Origin: Acinetobacter sp. LoGeW2-3
Lineage (GTDB): Bacteria > Pseudomonadota > Gammaproteobacteria > Pseudomonadales > Moraxellaceae
NCBI RefSeq assembly: GCF_002688565.1
Contig: NZ_CP024011.1
Span: 2,542,001-2,606,000, forward strand
Direction: 5' to 3'
Length of the DNA stretch: 64,000 nt
Part shown: positions 53,809-63,180 of the stretch, piece after piece
How positions within the stretch are numbered: position 1 is the first letter of the stretch
Layout: every line of letters begins with the position of its first letter
Translations under genes and position numbers: made by a program
Notes under the pieces: model-generated
What the model was told of the DNA's origin: nothing
The model's input: the letters and a program-made list of their open reading frames with translations, nothing else
Databases searched by the model: none

Positions 53809-55509
53809 ATGAAAATGTCACGCCGCGCTTATACGGAAATGTTTGGTCCAACGGTGGGTGACCGTGTCCGTTTAGCCGATACCGAGCTGTTTATTGAAGT
53901 CGAACAGGACCTGACCACCTATGGTGAAGAAGTCAAATTTGGTGGTGGTAAGGTCATCCGTGATGGTATGGGACAATCCCAGTTACTCGCTGATGAAGTC
54001 GCGGATACCGTGATTACCAATGCCTTGATTGTAGACTGGTGGGGCATTGTTAAAGCCGATGTCGGTTTAAAAAATGGTCGTATCTGGAAAATTGGTAAAG
54101 CCGGTAACCCGGATATTCAGCCAGATATTACCATTCCCCTAGGTGCTGCAACCGAAGTGATTGCCGGTGAAGGACAGATTCTGACAGCCGGTGGTGTAGA
54201 TACCCATATTCACTGGATTTGCCCGCAACAGGTCGAAACTGCATTGATGTCTGGGATTACCACTATGATTGGTGGAGGTACAGGACCAGCAGCAGGAACT
54301 TCTGCAACCACAGTAACACCGGGACCTTGGCATATTTCAACCATGCTTCAAGCGATTGATGACTTGCCAATGAATATCGGTTTGTTAGGTAAAGGAAATT
54401 TAAGCCAGCCGGAACCAATTGCTGAGCAGATTAAAGCCGGTGTGGTTGGATTGAAACTACATGAAGACTGGGGTTCTACACCTGCCGCCATCGACAACTG
54501 TTTAACAGTGGCAGATCAGTATGATGTACAGGTAGCGATCCATACAGACACACTAAATGAAAGTGGCTTTCTAGAAGAAACTTTGGCAGCATTTAAAAAC
54601 CGTACTATTCATACTTACCATACCGAAGGTGCGGGTGGTGGGCATGCGCCTGATATTTTGAAAGCGATTGGCCAGTCGAATGTATTGCCATCTTCAACCA
54701 ATCCAACCCGTCCATATACCATCAATACCATTGATGAACATTTGGACATGCTGATGGTCTGTCACCATCTTGATCCTGCAATTGCAGAAGATGTGGCGTT
54801 TGCTGAAAGCCGTATCCGCCGTGAAACCATTGCCGCAGAGGATATTTTGCAGGATATGGGTGCGATTGCCATGATGTCCTCAGACTCGCAGGCGATGGGT
54901 CGTGTTGGTGAAGTGGTGATTCGTACCTGGCAAACTGCACATAAAATGAAGGTACAACGTGGGCCTTTAGAAGGTGATAATGCAACGCATGACAATAACC
55001 GCGTGAAACGTTATATCGCCAAATATACGATCAACCCAGCGATTACCCATGGCCTAAGTCATGAAATTGGTTCGGTGGAAGAGGGCAAACTGGCGGATCT
55101 GGTACTGTGGAAACCGGCTTTCTTTGGTGTAAAACCTTCAATGATCATTAAAGGTGGTATGATTGCAGCAGCGCCAATGGGTGACATCAATGCGTCAATT
55201 CCAACGCCACAGCCAGTACATTACCGTCCTATGTTTGGTGCTTATCCGCGTGGTGTGCATAATACCTGTATTACTTTCCTATCGCAGGTAGCTATTGATG
55301 CCGGCGTTCATGAGAAACTGAATCTGAAAAAGCTGATCAGTCCATGTAAGAACACGCGAAATATCCAGAAAAAGGATATGAAGCTGAATACGTACTGTCC
55401 GGTGATGGAAGTTGATCCGGAAATTTATGAAGTCCGTGCAGATGGTAAGTTGCTGACTTGTGAACCGGCAGAAGTATTGCCGATGGCGCAGCGTTATTTC
55501 TTGTTTTAA
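53809..55509 (+). CDS. ureC: Urease subunit alpha (catalytic)
   Basis: A 566-residue amidohydrolase hydrolysing urea at a di-nickel site, of usual family length. DTHIHW (nickel ligands), [12 protein letters not shown] (carbamylated Lys), [18 protein letters not shown] (mobile flap His) and [12 protein letters not shown] (nickel-ligand Asp) are intact, so catalysis is expected. The start [25 protein letters not shown] is typical, with GAGGA upstream. ureABC is cut off from ureEFGD by a repeat cluster and followed by a mirrored cluster. Confidence 0.97.
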   Translation: MKMSRRAYTEMFGPTVGDRVRLADTELFIEVEQDLTTYGEEVKFGGGKVIRDGMGQSQLLADEVADTVITNALIVDWWGIVKADVGLKNGRIWKIGKAGNPDIQPDITIPLGAATEVIAGEGQILTAGGVDTHIHWICPQQVETALMSGITTMIGGGTGPAAGTSATTVTPGPWHISTMLQAIDDLPMNIGLLGKGNLSQPEPIAEQIKAGVVGLKLHEDWGSTPAAIDNCLTVADQYDVQVAIHTDTLNESGFLEETLAAFKNRTIHTYHTEGAGGGHAPDILKAIGQSNVLPSSTNPTRPYTINTIDEHLDMLMVCHHLDPAIAEDVAFAESRIRRETIAAEDILQDMGAIAMMSSDSQAMGRVGEVVIRTWQTAHKMKVQRGPLEGDNATHDNNRVKRYIAKYTINPAITHGLSHEIGSVEEGKLADLVLWKPAFFGVKPSMIIKGGMIAAAPMGDINASIPTPQPVHYRPMFGAYPRGVHNTCITFLSQVAIDAGVHEKLNLKKLISPCKNTRNIQKKDMKLNTYCPVMEVDPEIYEVRADGKLLTCEPAEVLPMAQRYFLF

Positions 55510-55510
55510 G

Positions 55511-55634
55511 AATCTCCCTAAATCCCTCTTTTATAAAGAGGGACTTTCCTCCCTTTGCCAAAGGGAGGTTAGGAGGGATTTTAATTTGTTATAGTTCCTT
55601 CTCCCTTTAAGAGAAGATTGGGAGGAGGGTGAAA
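55511..55634. repeat. Mirrored palindromic repeat cluster after ureC (units 4', 3', 1')
   Basis: Unit 4' (55511-55543) reads AATCTCCCTAAATCCCTC plus its palindromic partner, the reverse complement of unit 4 before ureA. Unit 3' (55548-55582) has CCTCCCTTT / AAAGGGAGG then TTAGGAGGGATTT, the reverse complement of unit 3. Unit 1' (55596-55634) has CTTCTCCCTTT and GAAGATTGGGAGGAGGGTGA, the reverse complement of unit 1. Order and orientation mirror the upstream cluster. Confidence 0.75.
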
Positions 55635-55658
55635 GTATTAATTGCTAGCTTGTGATGT

Positions 55659-55847
55659 TTGCGCGAAAGGCTATGTACTGTTATTTCAGGAATCAAAATC
55701 GAAGACTCTAATAAGAAGTTATTAAAGAAGATTTGTGAGGAACAGAAAATTCCATTCTATGTAGCTGAAAGGATACCGAATGGTTACGGGATAAATGTTC
55801 CAAACCATCCGCGTTTAGATCTTCTTGGTTTAAAAAGAAATAAATAA
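55659..55847 (+). CDS. Possible small protein or gene remnant next to the repeats
   Basis: A 62-codon frame opening with TTG, no good ribosome site. The sequence (VISGIKIEDSNKKLLKKICEEQ, then FYVAERIPNGYGINVPNHPRLDLLGL) looks protein-like, with a plausible hydrophobic and charged pattern, but no family is recognised and the N-terminal end is unsupported. It could be the 3' end of a gene truncated when the repeat cluster formed, or a real small protein. Evidence is weak. Confidence 0.3.
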   Translation: MRERLCTVISGIKIEDSNKKLLKKICEEQKIPFYVAERIPNGYGINVPNHPRLDLLGLKRNK

Positions 55848-55951
55848 GCAATCCAAACTTTCTGCTATTAACCCACATTCCATTTTTAATTAGTCATAAC
55901 GTCTGCTAATGCATAAAATATTTTACTTTTAATGTATTAGCAGATGACCTT

Positions 55952-56839
55952 ATGGCAATCAGCTGGATTTTCTTTACTTTAATGGCTGCATTTATGCAGG
56001 CCTGGCGAAATGCCTTTCAAAAACAGCTCAGTACCACTGTCGATATTTGGGGCGTGACACTGGCACGTTTCCTGTTTGGCTTTCCGCTAGCAGGGCTTTA
56101 CATTACAGCTTTATACCACTTCAAACCGGTAGAAAGTGTGGTGCATTTTACCCCGAAGTACTGGATCTATATCCTGATTGCGAGTATCAGCCAAATTCTG
56201 GCAACCGCCTTGATGGTGCAACTGTTTAAACAGAAAAATTATGCGATTGGAGTTGGACTGGCAAAAAGTGAAGCGATTCTGGCTGCCATTATCGGGGTGA
56301 TTTTCCTATCAGATCATCTTTCTGTACTCGCATGGATCGGGGTGCTGATCGGTGGTTATGCGGTATTCCTGCTGAGTAAAGGCAACCAGCTCACCGGTCT
56401 ATCCACCAAGACTTTAGCCATCGGAATCGGAAGTGGTTTGAGCTTTGCTATTACTTCACTTTTGGTCCGTGAAGCCAGTCTGGAACTGACAATGTTGCCA
56501 ACCGTGCATCGTGCTTCATGGGTGCTGGTTTCGGTGATCGGTTTCCAGTGCATCAGTATGCTGATTTACCTGAGCCTGTTTAGCCGAGAAACCTTAGTCG
56601 CCATGTGGCAACGTCTAGGTTTAACCTTTAAAGTCAGCTTCTGCAGCTTTATAGCATCACTCGGTTGGTTTACCGCCATGAGTATGATAAGCGTGCCAGT
56701 CGTGAAAACCTTGGGACAAATCGAAATCCTGTTCAGTCTACTGATTTCCGCTTATTTCTTTAAAGAAAAACTGGCACGTGCCGAGCACTGGGGCTTAGGA
56801 TTAGTGGTGATTGCAGCAATGCTGGTGATCTGGGCATAA
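55952..56839 (+). CDS. DMT (EamA) family transporter
   Basis: A 295-residue inner-membrane protein with about ten hydrophobic helices in two EamA halves (residues 3-140 and 155-295). The halves end similarly, with a Glu-containing penultimate helix (GLAKSEAILAAIIGVIFLSDHLSVLAWIGVLIGGYAV and TLGQIEILFSLLISAYFFKEKLARAEHWGLGLVVIAA). Family members export amino acids, nucleobases or drugs; the substrate is not readable. Monocistronic, with a bidirectional terminator shared with the convergent MocR-type regulator. Confidence 0.88.
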   Translation: MAISWIFFTLMAAFMQAWRNAFQKQLSTTVDIWGVTLARFLFGFPLAGLYITALYHFKPVESVVHFTPKYWIYILIASISQILATALMVQLFKQKNYAIGVGLAKSEAILAAIIGVIFLSDHLSVLAWIGVLIGGYAVFLLSKGNQLTGLSTKTLAIGIGSGLSFAITSLLVREASLELTMLPTVHRASWVLVSVIGFQCISMLIYLSLFSRETLVAMWQRLGLTFKVSFCSFIASLGWFTAMSMISVPVVKTLGQIEILFSLLISAYFFKEKLARAEHWGLGLVVIAAMLVIWA

Positions 56840-56857
56840 ATTACGAAAGTTATTTAT

Positions 56858-56888
56858 AAAAAAGCGTGAACTAAGTTCACGCTTTTTT
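56858..56888. terminator. Bidirectional terminator overlapping the end of the MocR gene
   Basis: AAAAAAGCGTGAACT / AAGTTCACGCTTTTTT, nearly perfect stem. The stop codon and last codons of the minus-strand MocR gene (encoding KKNKKA) lie inside the right arm. Confidence 0.88.
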
Positions 56889-58289
56889 ATTTTTCTTAAT
56901 TTGATAAATGATCTGATCTAGAGTTGTAGCAAGTTCATCGGTCCATTCAAAAGAACAGTTCAGGCGAATAAAGTTCTGTGCCGTATGTTTCGGTCTAAAT
57001 AAAAGACTCGGTGCAATAGAAATTTTCTGCTCAAGCAAATCTATATATAACTGTTGGGAATCCATACTTTCGGGCAGTTCTACCCACAAAAAATAACCTG
57101 TCGGAAAATAGTGAATCTGACAGTCTTCAGGCAGTCTGCCTTTAAGTTCCTGATAAAATCGTTTTTTGTTCTGGTCTAAATGACGGCGCAGGCTGCGCAA
57201 ATGCTTTTCATAATGATGATGGGCGACAAAATCCACTAAGGCATTCTGCAGCAGTGGACTAACCGTCAGCGTACTCATCAGCTGTACATGTTGAATGGCA
57301 TTGGAGTAGGAACCAGCAAAGACCCAGCCGACTCGGGCACCCATACCCAAGGTTTTGGAAAATGAACCACAGTGCAGCACCATGTTGTGCTGGTCGAAGT
57401 GTTTTACCGAAACCGGTTTTTCTTTGCCAAAATTCAACTCTTGATAAACATCATCCTCAATCAGATGTACCTGATACTGGAAAAGTAGCTGAGCAATCTT
57501 TTTCTTAATGATTGCAGATACGGTATAGCCAATCGGATTTTGTGCATTCAGCATCAGCCAGCAGACTTTAATCGGGTACTGTTTTAAGGCTTTTTCAAAA
57601 GCGTCCAGATCAAAACCCGATTCAGGATCATCAGGAAGGGTAACCACGTTTAATCCTAAACGTTCTGCTGCTTGCCAAGCGCCATAAAATACCGTTTCCT
57701 GTAACAGGATAAAGTCACCGGGCTGAGTAAGGGCTTGTAGAGATAGATTCAGGGCATCTAGAGCACCAGATGTAATGACAATGTCATCCGAATGGCATGA
57801 TATACCTTGCAATTGATAGCGTCCGGCGATGATCTGACGTAATTCCAGATTGCCCGGTGGCATATTCGGATGATTCAAATAGCTATTTTTGCGTTTCGCA
57901 TGCTGGGACAGCAGCTGCATAAATTTGTTATTAAATAGCAGTTCCGGATTGGGAAATGCGGAACCTAAGGGCACAATATCGTGTGCTTGAGTATCTTTCA
58001 GATAGTTAAATACTACAGAATTAATCTGTATTTTTTCTTGTGCGGGTAGTATTTCTTTATTGGAATTAATTTCTAGATCCGCACGTTCTGCAATGTAATA
58101 GCCAGATTTGTCCTTCGCATACAGCCATCCTTGTGCTTCTAGTTCCTGATAGGCATTTAATACTGTCATCAGACTATAACCAGAAAGTTCAGACTGCTCG
58201 CGTAACGATGGGAGTTTGTCATGGGCTTTCCAGATTCCATCTTCAATCATTTGGTGTATGCTGCGCGCGAGCTTTTCAAATTTATACAT
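56877..58289 (-). CDS. MocR-type regulator: GntR winged helix fused to aminotransferase domain
   Basis: A 470-residue PLP-binding regulator. Residues 1-70 are a GntR winged helix (MYKFEKLARSIHQMIEDGIWKAHDKLPSLREQSELSGYSLMTVLNAYQELEAQGWLYAKDKSGYYI-type sequence). Residues 90-465 are a type I aminotransferase domain with NPIGYTVS, EDDVYQEL and the PLP Lys in GSFSKTLGMGARVGW. MocR proteins control B6, GABA, taurine or other amino-acid genes. The divergent gene is a small membrane protein, and the gap between them holds two palindromes, so that gene or itself is a likely target. A catalytic aminotransferase role cannot be excluded. Confidence 0.9.
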   Translation of the reverse strand: MYKFEKLARSIHQMIEDGIWKAHDKLPSLREQSELSGYSLMTVLNAYQELEAQGWLYAKDKSGYYIAERADLEINSNKEILPAQEKIQINSVVFNYLKDTQAHDIVPLGSAFPNPELLFNNKFMQLLSQHAKRKNSYLNHPNMPPGNLELRQIIAGRYQLQGISCHSDDIVITSGALDALNLSLQALTQPGDFILLQETVFYGAWQAAERLGLNVVTLPDDPESGFDLDAFEKALKQYPIKVCWLMLNAQNPIGYTVSAIIKKKIAQLLFQYQVHLIEDDVYQELNFGKEKPVSVKHFDQHNMVLHCGSFSKTLGMGARVGWVFAGSYSNAIQHVQLMSTLTVSPLLQNALVDFVAHHHYEKHLRSLRRHLDQNKKRFYQELKGRLPEDCQIHYFPTGYFLWVELPESMDSQQLYIDLLEQKISIAPSLLFRPKHTAQNFIRLNCSFEWTDELATTLDQIIYQIKKNKKA

Positions 58290-58321
58290 AGATCAAGAAA
58301 AATAAAAATGGTAGATTTAGC

Positions 58322-58333
58322 GTCATATATGAC
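58322..58333. promoter_or_regulatory. Perfect palindrome upstream of the MocR gene
   Basis: GTCATATATGAC, a 12-base perfect palindrome 33 bases upstream of the MocR start. A candidate GntR-type operator for autoregulation. Confidence 0.45.
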
Positions 58334-58348
58334 TTATTTGGTCGGATT

Positions 58349-58390
58349 AAATATAACAGTTAAGGTGATTATGCGCCATCTGTTATATTT
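58349..58390. promoter_or_regulatory. Inverted repeat in the MocR/small-protein intergenic region
   Basis: AAATATAACAG (58349-58359) and CTGTTATATTT (58380-58390) are exact 11-base inverted arms separated by 20 bases, so the arm starts are about three helical turns apart. A good candidate for a dimer of the neighbouring MocR regulator. Confidence 0.5.
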
Positions 58391-58474
58391 GTTTAGGTAA
58401 CTTTTGTATCTACTTATACTCAGTAAATCGACCGATAATAGCTATAGTCCCTAAATCCAGCGACAGGTGAGCAG

Positions 58475-58642
58475 ATGACTCCAGACGAAGATAAAAAAGC
58501 ACCGAAATATGCCGACAGCAGTATTTCTGATGAGGCTTTTAAAAAAATGATTATTTGGTTCGCGATTTATGCAGGACTGTTCTGTCTGGGCGTGGCCTTT
58601 GTGGTCAATGCTGATAACCTGTTTTTCTCAGGTATCAAATAA
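58475..58642 (+). CDS. Small single-span membrane protein (55 residues)
   Basis: The ORF begins MTPDEDKKAPKYADSSISDE, a charged cytoplasmic head, followed by a single hydrophobic helix (about residues 25-46, IIWFAIYAGLFCLGVAFVV) and a short tail NADNLFFSGIK. AGGTGA lies five bases before the ATG and a strong terminator lies 4 bases after the stop, which together argue for a real gene. It is too short for many annotation pipelines. It is divergent from the MocR regulator and may be its target. Function unknown. Confidence 0.72.
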   Translation: MTPDEDKKAPKYADSSISDEAFKKMIIWFAIYAGLFCLGVAFVVNADNLFFSGIK

Positions 58643-58645
58643 TTC

Positions 58646-58674
58646 AAAATCCCGGTTCAATGACCGGGATTTTT
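58646..58674 (+). terminator. Rho-independent terminator after the small membrane protein
   Basis: AAAATCCCGGT / ACCGGGATTTT, perfect stem with a 6-base loop and T run. Confidence 0.9.
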
Positions 58675-58902
58675 ATTCAGATAATTATTCTCATATAAAA
58701 ACTTAAACTTTTATTTGCTTGCCAAAACTAGGGCGTTTTTGTCACATTTTGCTACTTGATTTCAGCTTTTTCCTTGTTAGATTCAAGTTAAGTAATGAGT
58801 TTATTTTGCAGGATCTGTTTGTCTGCACATTATTGCTTGAATAAAAATATCTAAAAAACTCGACAACAATATGGATGTATAACAAGGATAAAGGAGCAAA
58901 CC

Positions 58903-60558
58903 ATGCTTGGAAATATGATGTTTCAGCCGTTACTGATTAGTAGCATGATTGAACATGCCGGACGCTATCATGCCGATACTGCAGTGATTTCAAAAAATAC
59001 CGATCTCAGCATGACCCATACCACCTGGGGTGAAATTCGCAGCAACGCCAAACGGTTTGCCAATGTGCTGAATCAGCTGGGTCTTGAACACGGCGACCGT
59101 GTTGCAACCATTGCATGGAATAATCATCGCCATCTGGAATCCTGGTATGCCATTTCAGGTAGTGGCTTTGTTTGCCACACCATCAATCCACGTCTATTTC
59201 CAGAACAGTTGGTATTTATCATTAATGATGCATCTGATCGCGTGATTCTATTTGATAAAACCTTTGCACCATTGATCAAGGCAGTGAAACCGATGCTGAG
59301 CAAGGTGGAGCATTTTATCTGTCTCGATGCAAAAGATGATTCCATCCTTGAAGCCATTCCCGAAGTAAAATTTTATGACGAACTCATTGCTGATCAATCC
59401 GATACTTTTGATTGGCCTGTACTAAATGAAAATGCAGCCAGCTCTCTCTGTTATACTTCTGGAACTACAGGACATCCAAAAGGGGTGCTTTATAGCCACC
59501 GTTCTACTACTTTGCATAGTTTCGCCATCAGTCTGCCAGATTCTTTAAATGTCTCTGCACGAGACATCATGCTACCTGTAGTACCGATGTTCCATGTCAA
59601 TGCCTGGGGTACGCCGTATGCAGCAGCGATGGTCGGTTGTACTTTAATTCTTCCAGGCCCTGGTCTGGATGGTGCCAGTCTGGTCAATCTGATTGATACC
59701 TATAAAGTATCCGTTGCTTTGGGTGTGCCAACTATCTGGCAAGGTCTGATTGCAGCAGCACAGCAGACTGGTTCTAAGTTAGAAAGCCTGAAACGCAATG
59801 TGGTTGGTGGCTCAGCATGTCCGCCGTCCATGCTAAAAGTATTTAAAGATCAGTTTGATTGTGAAACCATCCATGCTTGGGGTATGACCGAAACTAGCCC
59901 ACTTGGTGCAGCCAATCAAATCAAAGCCAAACATCTGGATTTAAGTGAAGAAGAACGTCTGGAAATTCGTCTTTCTCAAGGCCGTCCGCCATTTGGAGTC
60001 GATCTGCGTTTAGCTGATGAAGAAAATGGGTCTAATGAACTTACTCGCGATGGTGAAACCACAGGCAATTTACAAATTCGTGGTCACTGGATTATCAATA
60101 ATTATTTCGGTAAGGAAGAAGCTTCTTTAACCGCAGACGGCTGGTTTGATACGGGTGATATTGCCACCCTGAATGAAGATGGTTTTATGAAGATCAGCGA
60201 CCGTGCCAAGGATCTGATTAAATCTGGTGGAGAATGGATCTCTTCAGTGGAATTAGAAAACCTGGCGATGGGACATCCGCAAATCACCATGGCAGCTGTG
60301 ATTGCAGCTCAGCATCCAAAATGGGATGAACGACCAATTTTGATTGCGATCAAGAAGCCTGACAGTCAACTCACCGAATTGGAACTGCTCGATTATTTTG
60401 GCGACAAAGTGGCGAAATGGCAGGTGCCAGACAAAGTGATTTTTGTTGATGCGATTCCACTGAGTGGCACGGGCAAGATGCTGAAAAAAGACCTACGTGA
60501 AAAGTTTGGAACAGTATTGCTGGATCAGGAAACAGAACTCAGCCCCGCGGTAGAATAA
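58903..60558 (+). CDS. AMP-forming acyl-CoA synthetase (medium/long-chain, AlkK-like)
   Basis: A 551-residue ANL-superfamily ligase activating a fatty acid to its CoA thioester through an acyl-AMP. Motifs: [19 protein letters not shown] (P-loop, about 186-204), [11 protein letters not shown] (about 325), GWFDTGDIA (about 418), [20 protein letters not shown] (hinge) and [10 protein letters not shown] (A10 Lys, about 523). The length and the sequence around the fatty-acyl tunnel resemble AlkK-type medium-chain ligases. It would supply acyl-CoA from alkane-derived fatty acids, fitting alkM in this window. Monocistronic. The ATG has AAAGGAG upstream. Confidence 0.92.
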   Translation: MLGNMMFQPLLISSMIEHAGRYHADTAVISKNTDLSMTHTTWGEIRSNAKRFANVLNQLGLEHGDRVATIAWNNHRHLESWYAISGSGFVCHTINPRLFPEQLVFIINDASDRVILFDKTFAPLIKAVKPMLSKVEHFICLDAKDDSILEAIPEVKFYDELIADQSDTFDWPVLNENAASSLCYTSGTTGHPKGVLYSHRSTTLHSFAISLPDSLNVSARDIMLPVVPMFHVNAWGTPYAAAMVGCTLILPGPGLDGASLVNLIDTYKVSVALGVPTIWQGLIAAAQQTGSKLESLKRNVVGGSACPPSMLKVFKDQFDCETIHAWGMTETSPLGAANQIKAKHLDLSEEERLEIRLSQGRPPFGVDLRLADEENGSNELTRDGETTGNLQIRGHWIINNYFGKEEASLTADGWFDTGDIATLNEDGFMKISDRAKDLIKSGGEWISSVELENLAMGHPQITMAAVIAAQHPKWDERPILIAIKKPDSQLTELELLDYFGDKVAKWQVPDKVIFVDAIPLSGTGKMLKKDLREKFGTVLLDQETELSPAVE

Positions 60559-60580
60559 TACGTTTTAATTCTTCCTAAAT

Positions 60581-60615
60581 AAAAAGGCTGACTACAGAAA
60601 TGTGGTCAGCCTTTT
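60581..60615 (+). terminator. Rho-independent terminator after the acyl-CoA synthetase
   Basis: AAAAGGCTGACTACA / TGTGGTCAGCCTTTT (one A/G-type mismatch pairing as G-T), 4-base loop. Confidence 0.82.
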
Positions 60616-60873
60616 GCATATTTATATCCATATAGCTCAAAAAAATAGCTTATCCAAATAATATGTACTGGCTGAAATGAGCTGTAGATTTACAGACTGA
60701 AACCGAGCTTTAATCAAAAACGCATCATTTTGTCTGACAAAAAACACGAATTTTACTGATAGAAACATGATTTGACCCGAATTGACATGGAACGAATCAT
60801 AAAAGCCTATATTCTGAATGCATAATAAATAGACAGATGTACATTAATTCTGTTTCTGTATGAGGTAATAAAA
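60616..60873. other. Regulatory region of the reductase-desaturase operon
   Basis: About 260 bases with no coding frame. It includes TTGACA (60782-60787) as a possible -35 and the palindrome ATGTACAT (60837-60844), which resembles the TGTACA arms in front of the other desaturase. Confidence 0.4.
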
Positions 60874-61896
60874 ATGACAAGTATGCAAAGCTACAAGCCT
60901 CACTGGATTCGCGAAGACTTCGTTGATTTCATTGCTGAAAAAATTCATCCAACTTTGGCATTGAAAAAAGTTAAGGCAGAAGTCATCAACATCCAGCTTA
61001 TTGGCAGTGATTTTTATAAGATCCAGCTCCGTCCTAATTTCAATTTTCAGGCTAAAAAATTTCAGCCTGGACAGAATGTCGCTGTCACTTTAAGACTGGA
61101 TGGGGTTTTGCATCAGCGTCATTATTCTGTGGTTACGATTCTAAAAAATGGCGATGTGATTATTGCTGTTAAACAGCAGGGCAAAGTATCGCGTGCCTTA
61201 AGCTCCTTGCAACTGGGTGCAGTGGTTGAACTTTCACAGCCACAGGGCGAATTCACCATGCTGAATTCACCTAAATCCATTTTATTGCTGGCTTCAGGCA
61301 GTGGAATCACCGCAATTTATTCCTTGCTACAAAAAGCCGTGGTGCAGTTTCAGCATCCGATCGATCTGATCTATTTTACCCGTGATGATGCCTTTCATGC
61401 CGAAATCAAAACACTAGCACTGATGCATCCACACTTGAAATATCATCACTTCAATACTCTGGAGCATAAACAGCATCTGAGCGTGCAGTTACTGAACAAG
61501 CTGGTTCCAGATTTTGAACAGCGTGAAATTTATGCCTGTGGTTCAGCGGCGATGATGAAAACAGCGCATCGTATTGCTGAAAAGCTTTCTGTGAAATCCA
61601 GTTTCCATTCTGAATATTTCCAGATCGTGGTAGATGAAAAAGTAAAAGCACAACCGGTGCAGTTCCAACGATCACATCAGGAATTCCAGGCCAGTTCTAC
61701 CATTCTGGAAAGTGCTGAACAGGCTGGTTTGCGCCCTGCACACGGCTGCCGTATGGGCATCTGTAATACCTGTTCCTGCACCAAACTCAGTGGTTCGGTG
61801 AAAAATATCCTGACAGGTGAAATTGACCACGAGAGCAATACCCCGATTAAGCTGTGTATCTCCCAGGCCGTTAGTCCTGTGGTGATTAATCTTTAA
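60874..61896 (+). CDS. Ferredoxin-reductase with C-terminal 2Fe-2S domain (desaturase electron donor)
   Basis: A 340-residue flavo-iron-sulfur protein. The FAD domain carries QRHYSVVTI (about 88, RxYS-type), the NAD(P)H domain begins LLLASGSGITAIYSLL and the C-terminal plant-type ferredoxin domain has CRMGICNTCSC with a fourth Cys later (IKLCISQ). It moves electrons from NAD(P)H to a membrane di-iron enzyme. The gene sits 29 bases before a desaturase, the pairing known for Mycobacterium DesA3 and Rv3230c, so it very likely supplies that desaturase. The ATG has GAGG upstream. Confidence 0.9.
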   Translation: MTSMQSYKPHWIREDFVDFIAEKIHPTLALKKVKAEVINIQLIGSDFYKIQLRPNFNFQAKKFQPGQNVAVTLRLDGVLHQRHYSVVTILKNGDVIIAVKQQGKVSRALSSLQLGAVVELSQPQGEFTMLNSPKSILLLASGSGITAIYSLLQKAVVQFQHPIDLIYFTRDDAFHAEIKTLALMHPHLKYHHFNTLEHKQHLSVQLLNKLVPDFEQREIYACGSAAMMKTAHRIAEKLSVKSSFHSEYFQIVVDEKVKAQPVQFQRSHQEFQASSTILESAEQAGLRPAHGCRMGICNTCSCTKLSGSVKNILTGEIDHESNTPIKLCISQAVSPVVINL

Positions 61897-61925
61897 TCCC
61901 TAGAAAAATAAGAAGGTACTCCCAT

Positions 61926-63089
61926 ATGAATATGCAAATTGATTTTAAGCGGCACAGTAAGACCCAATTTTTAAGCCCAGAACAGATTCAGGAGTTTGGT
62001 GCCAAAGTGGATGCCATTCGCCGTGAAGTAATGGAGGATGTGGGTGAAAAAGATGCTGAATACATCTATAAAATCCGTAATTTTGTCCGTTATAGCGAGA
62101 TTGCTTCCCGGGGCATGTTGATGGTGGCTGGCTGGTTACCACCGGTATGGTTACTGGGTACAGGTCTGCTTGGTATTTCCAAGATCGTGGAAAATATGGA
62201 ACTTGGCCATAACGTGATGCACGGTCAGTTCGACTGGATGAATGATCCGAGTTTAAATGGTTCGACCTATGACTGGGATACCATTGCTACTGGCGATGAC
62301 TGGAAATACACGCATAACTATATTCACCATACTTATACCAATATTGTTGGTATGGACCATGATGTCGGTTATGGCCTGATTCGTGTTAGTGAATCTCAGC
62401 CTTGGGAACTGCGTTTTATCTGGAATATTCCATTGACCATTCAGTTAATGGTGTTCTTTGAATGGTATGTGGGAGTGCAGCGTCTACATCTGGAAGATGT
62501 AATTGCCTACAAAACCAAAACCTGGAAACAGGTCTGGGATGAGGCAGCACCGCTACGTAAAAAAATGCGCCGTCAGGTTCTGAAAGATTATGTATTCTTC
62601 CCGATTATTGCTGGTCCAAATGCGATTCCAGTATTTACAGGTAATGCCGTTGCCAATGTGATTCGTAGCTTATGGGCTTCAGCGGTCATCTTTAATGGTC
62701 ATTTCACTGAAGATGCTGAAACCTTTGAGATGGACAATACAGACAATGAAACCCGAGCAGAATGGTATCTGCGTCAGATCCGTGGTTCGAGTAATTTCAG
62801 TGGTACCGAATGGCTGCATATTTTAAGTGGTAACTTGAGTCATCAGATTGAGCACCATTTGTTCCCGGATATGCCAGCAAACCGTTATTCTGAAGTGGCG
62901 CCGAAAATCAAAGCACTCTGTGCTGAATATGGCATTCACTATAATGAAGCCAGTTTCATGAAACAGTTCTCAACTGTTTGGGTTCGCGTTGCAAAATGCT
63001 CAGTGCCAAACGAATGGCATACACAGATTGCGGAAAAAGTGCAAAGCGTAAAATCTATTTTTAATGGTGTAAAAGCCAAATTCTTTTAA
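61926..63089 (+). CDS. Membrane fatty acid / acyl-CoA desaturase (reductase-coupled)
   Basis: A 387-residue di-iron desaturase. His boxes: GHNVMHGQ (about 95-100), HNYIHHTYTN (about 130-139) and HQIEHHLFP (about 314-322). The last, with Q/N-x-x-H-H, is typical of the DesA3/linoleoyl-type family. Hydrophobic regions lie near 60-85 and 165-185. It forms a two-gene operon with the ferredoxin-reductase upstream. The position of the double bond introduced is not readable. A terminator follows. Confidence 0.92.
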   Translation: MNMQIDFKRHSKTQFLSPEQIQEFGAKVDAIRREVMEDVGEKDAEYIYKIRNFVRYSEIASRGMLMVAGWLPPVWLLGTGLLGISKIVENMELGHNVMHGQFDWMNDPSLNGSTYDWDTIATGDDWKYTHNYIHHTYTNIVGMDHDVGYGLIRVSESQPWELRFIWNIPLTIQLMVFFEWYVGVQRLHLEDVIAYKTKTWKQVWDEAAPLRKKMRRQVLKDYVFFPIIAGPNAIPVFTGNAVANVIRSLWASAVIFNGHFTEDAETFEMDNTDNETRAEWYLRQIRGSSNFSGTEWLHILSGNLSHQIEHHLFPDMPANRYSEVAPKIKALCAEYGIHYNEASFMKQFSTVWVRVAKCSVPNEWHTQIAEKVQSVKSIFNGVKAKFF

Positions 63090-63142
63090 TCAGTTTCTTT
63101 GAACAGCATCAGGTGCTGATGTTTCTTAACCGGTTTGGTACT

Positions 63143-63180
63143 CCTCAATAACTTTGGATGGGTTATTGGGGATTTTTTTT
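63143..63180 (+). terminator. Rho-independent terminator of the reductase-desaturase operon
   Basis: CCTCAATAAC / GTTATTGGGG (one T-G pair) with a 9-base loop and eight T. Confidence 0.85.

Noticed and set aside
52858..55634. Classical transposon carrying ureABC
   Set aside because: No transposase, target-site duplication or long terminal inverted repeat was seen; only short palindromic repeats in mirrored order.
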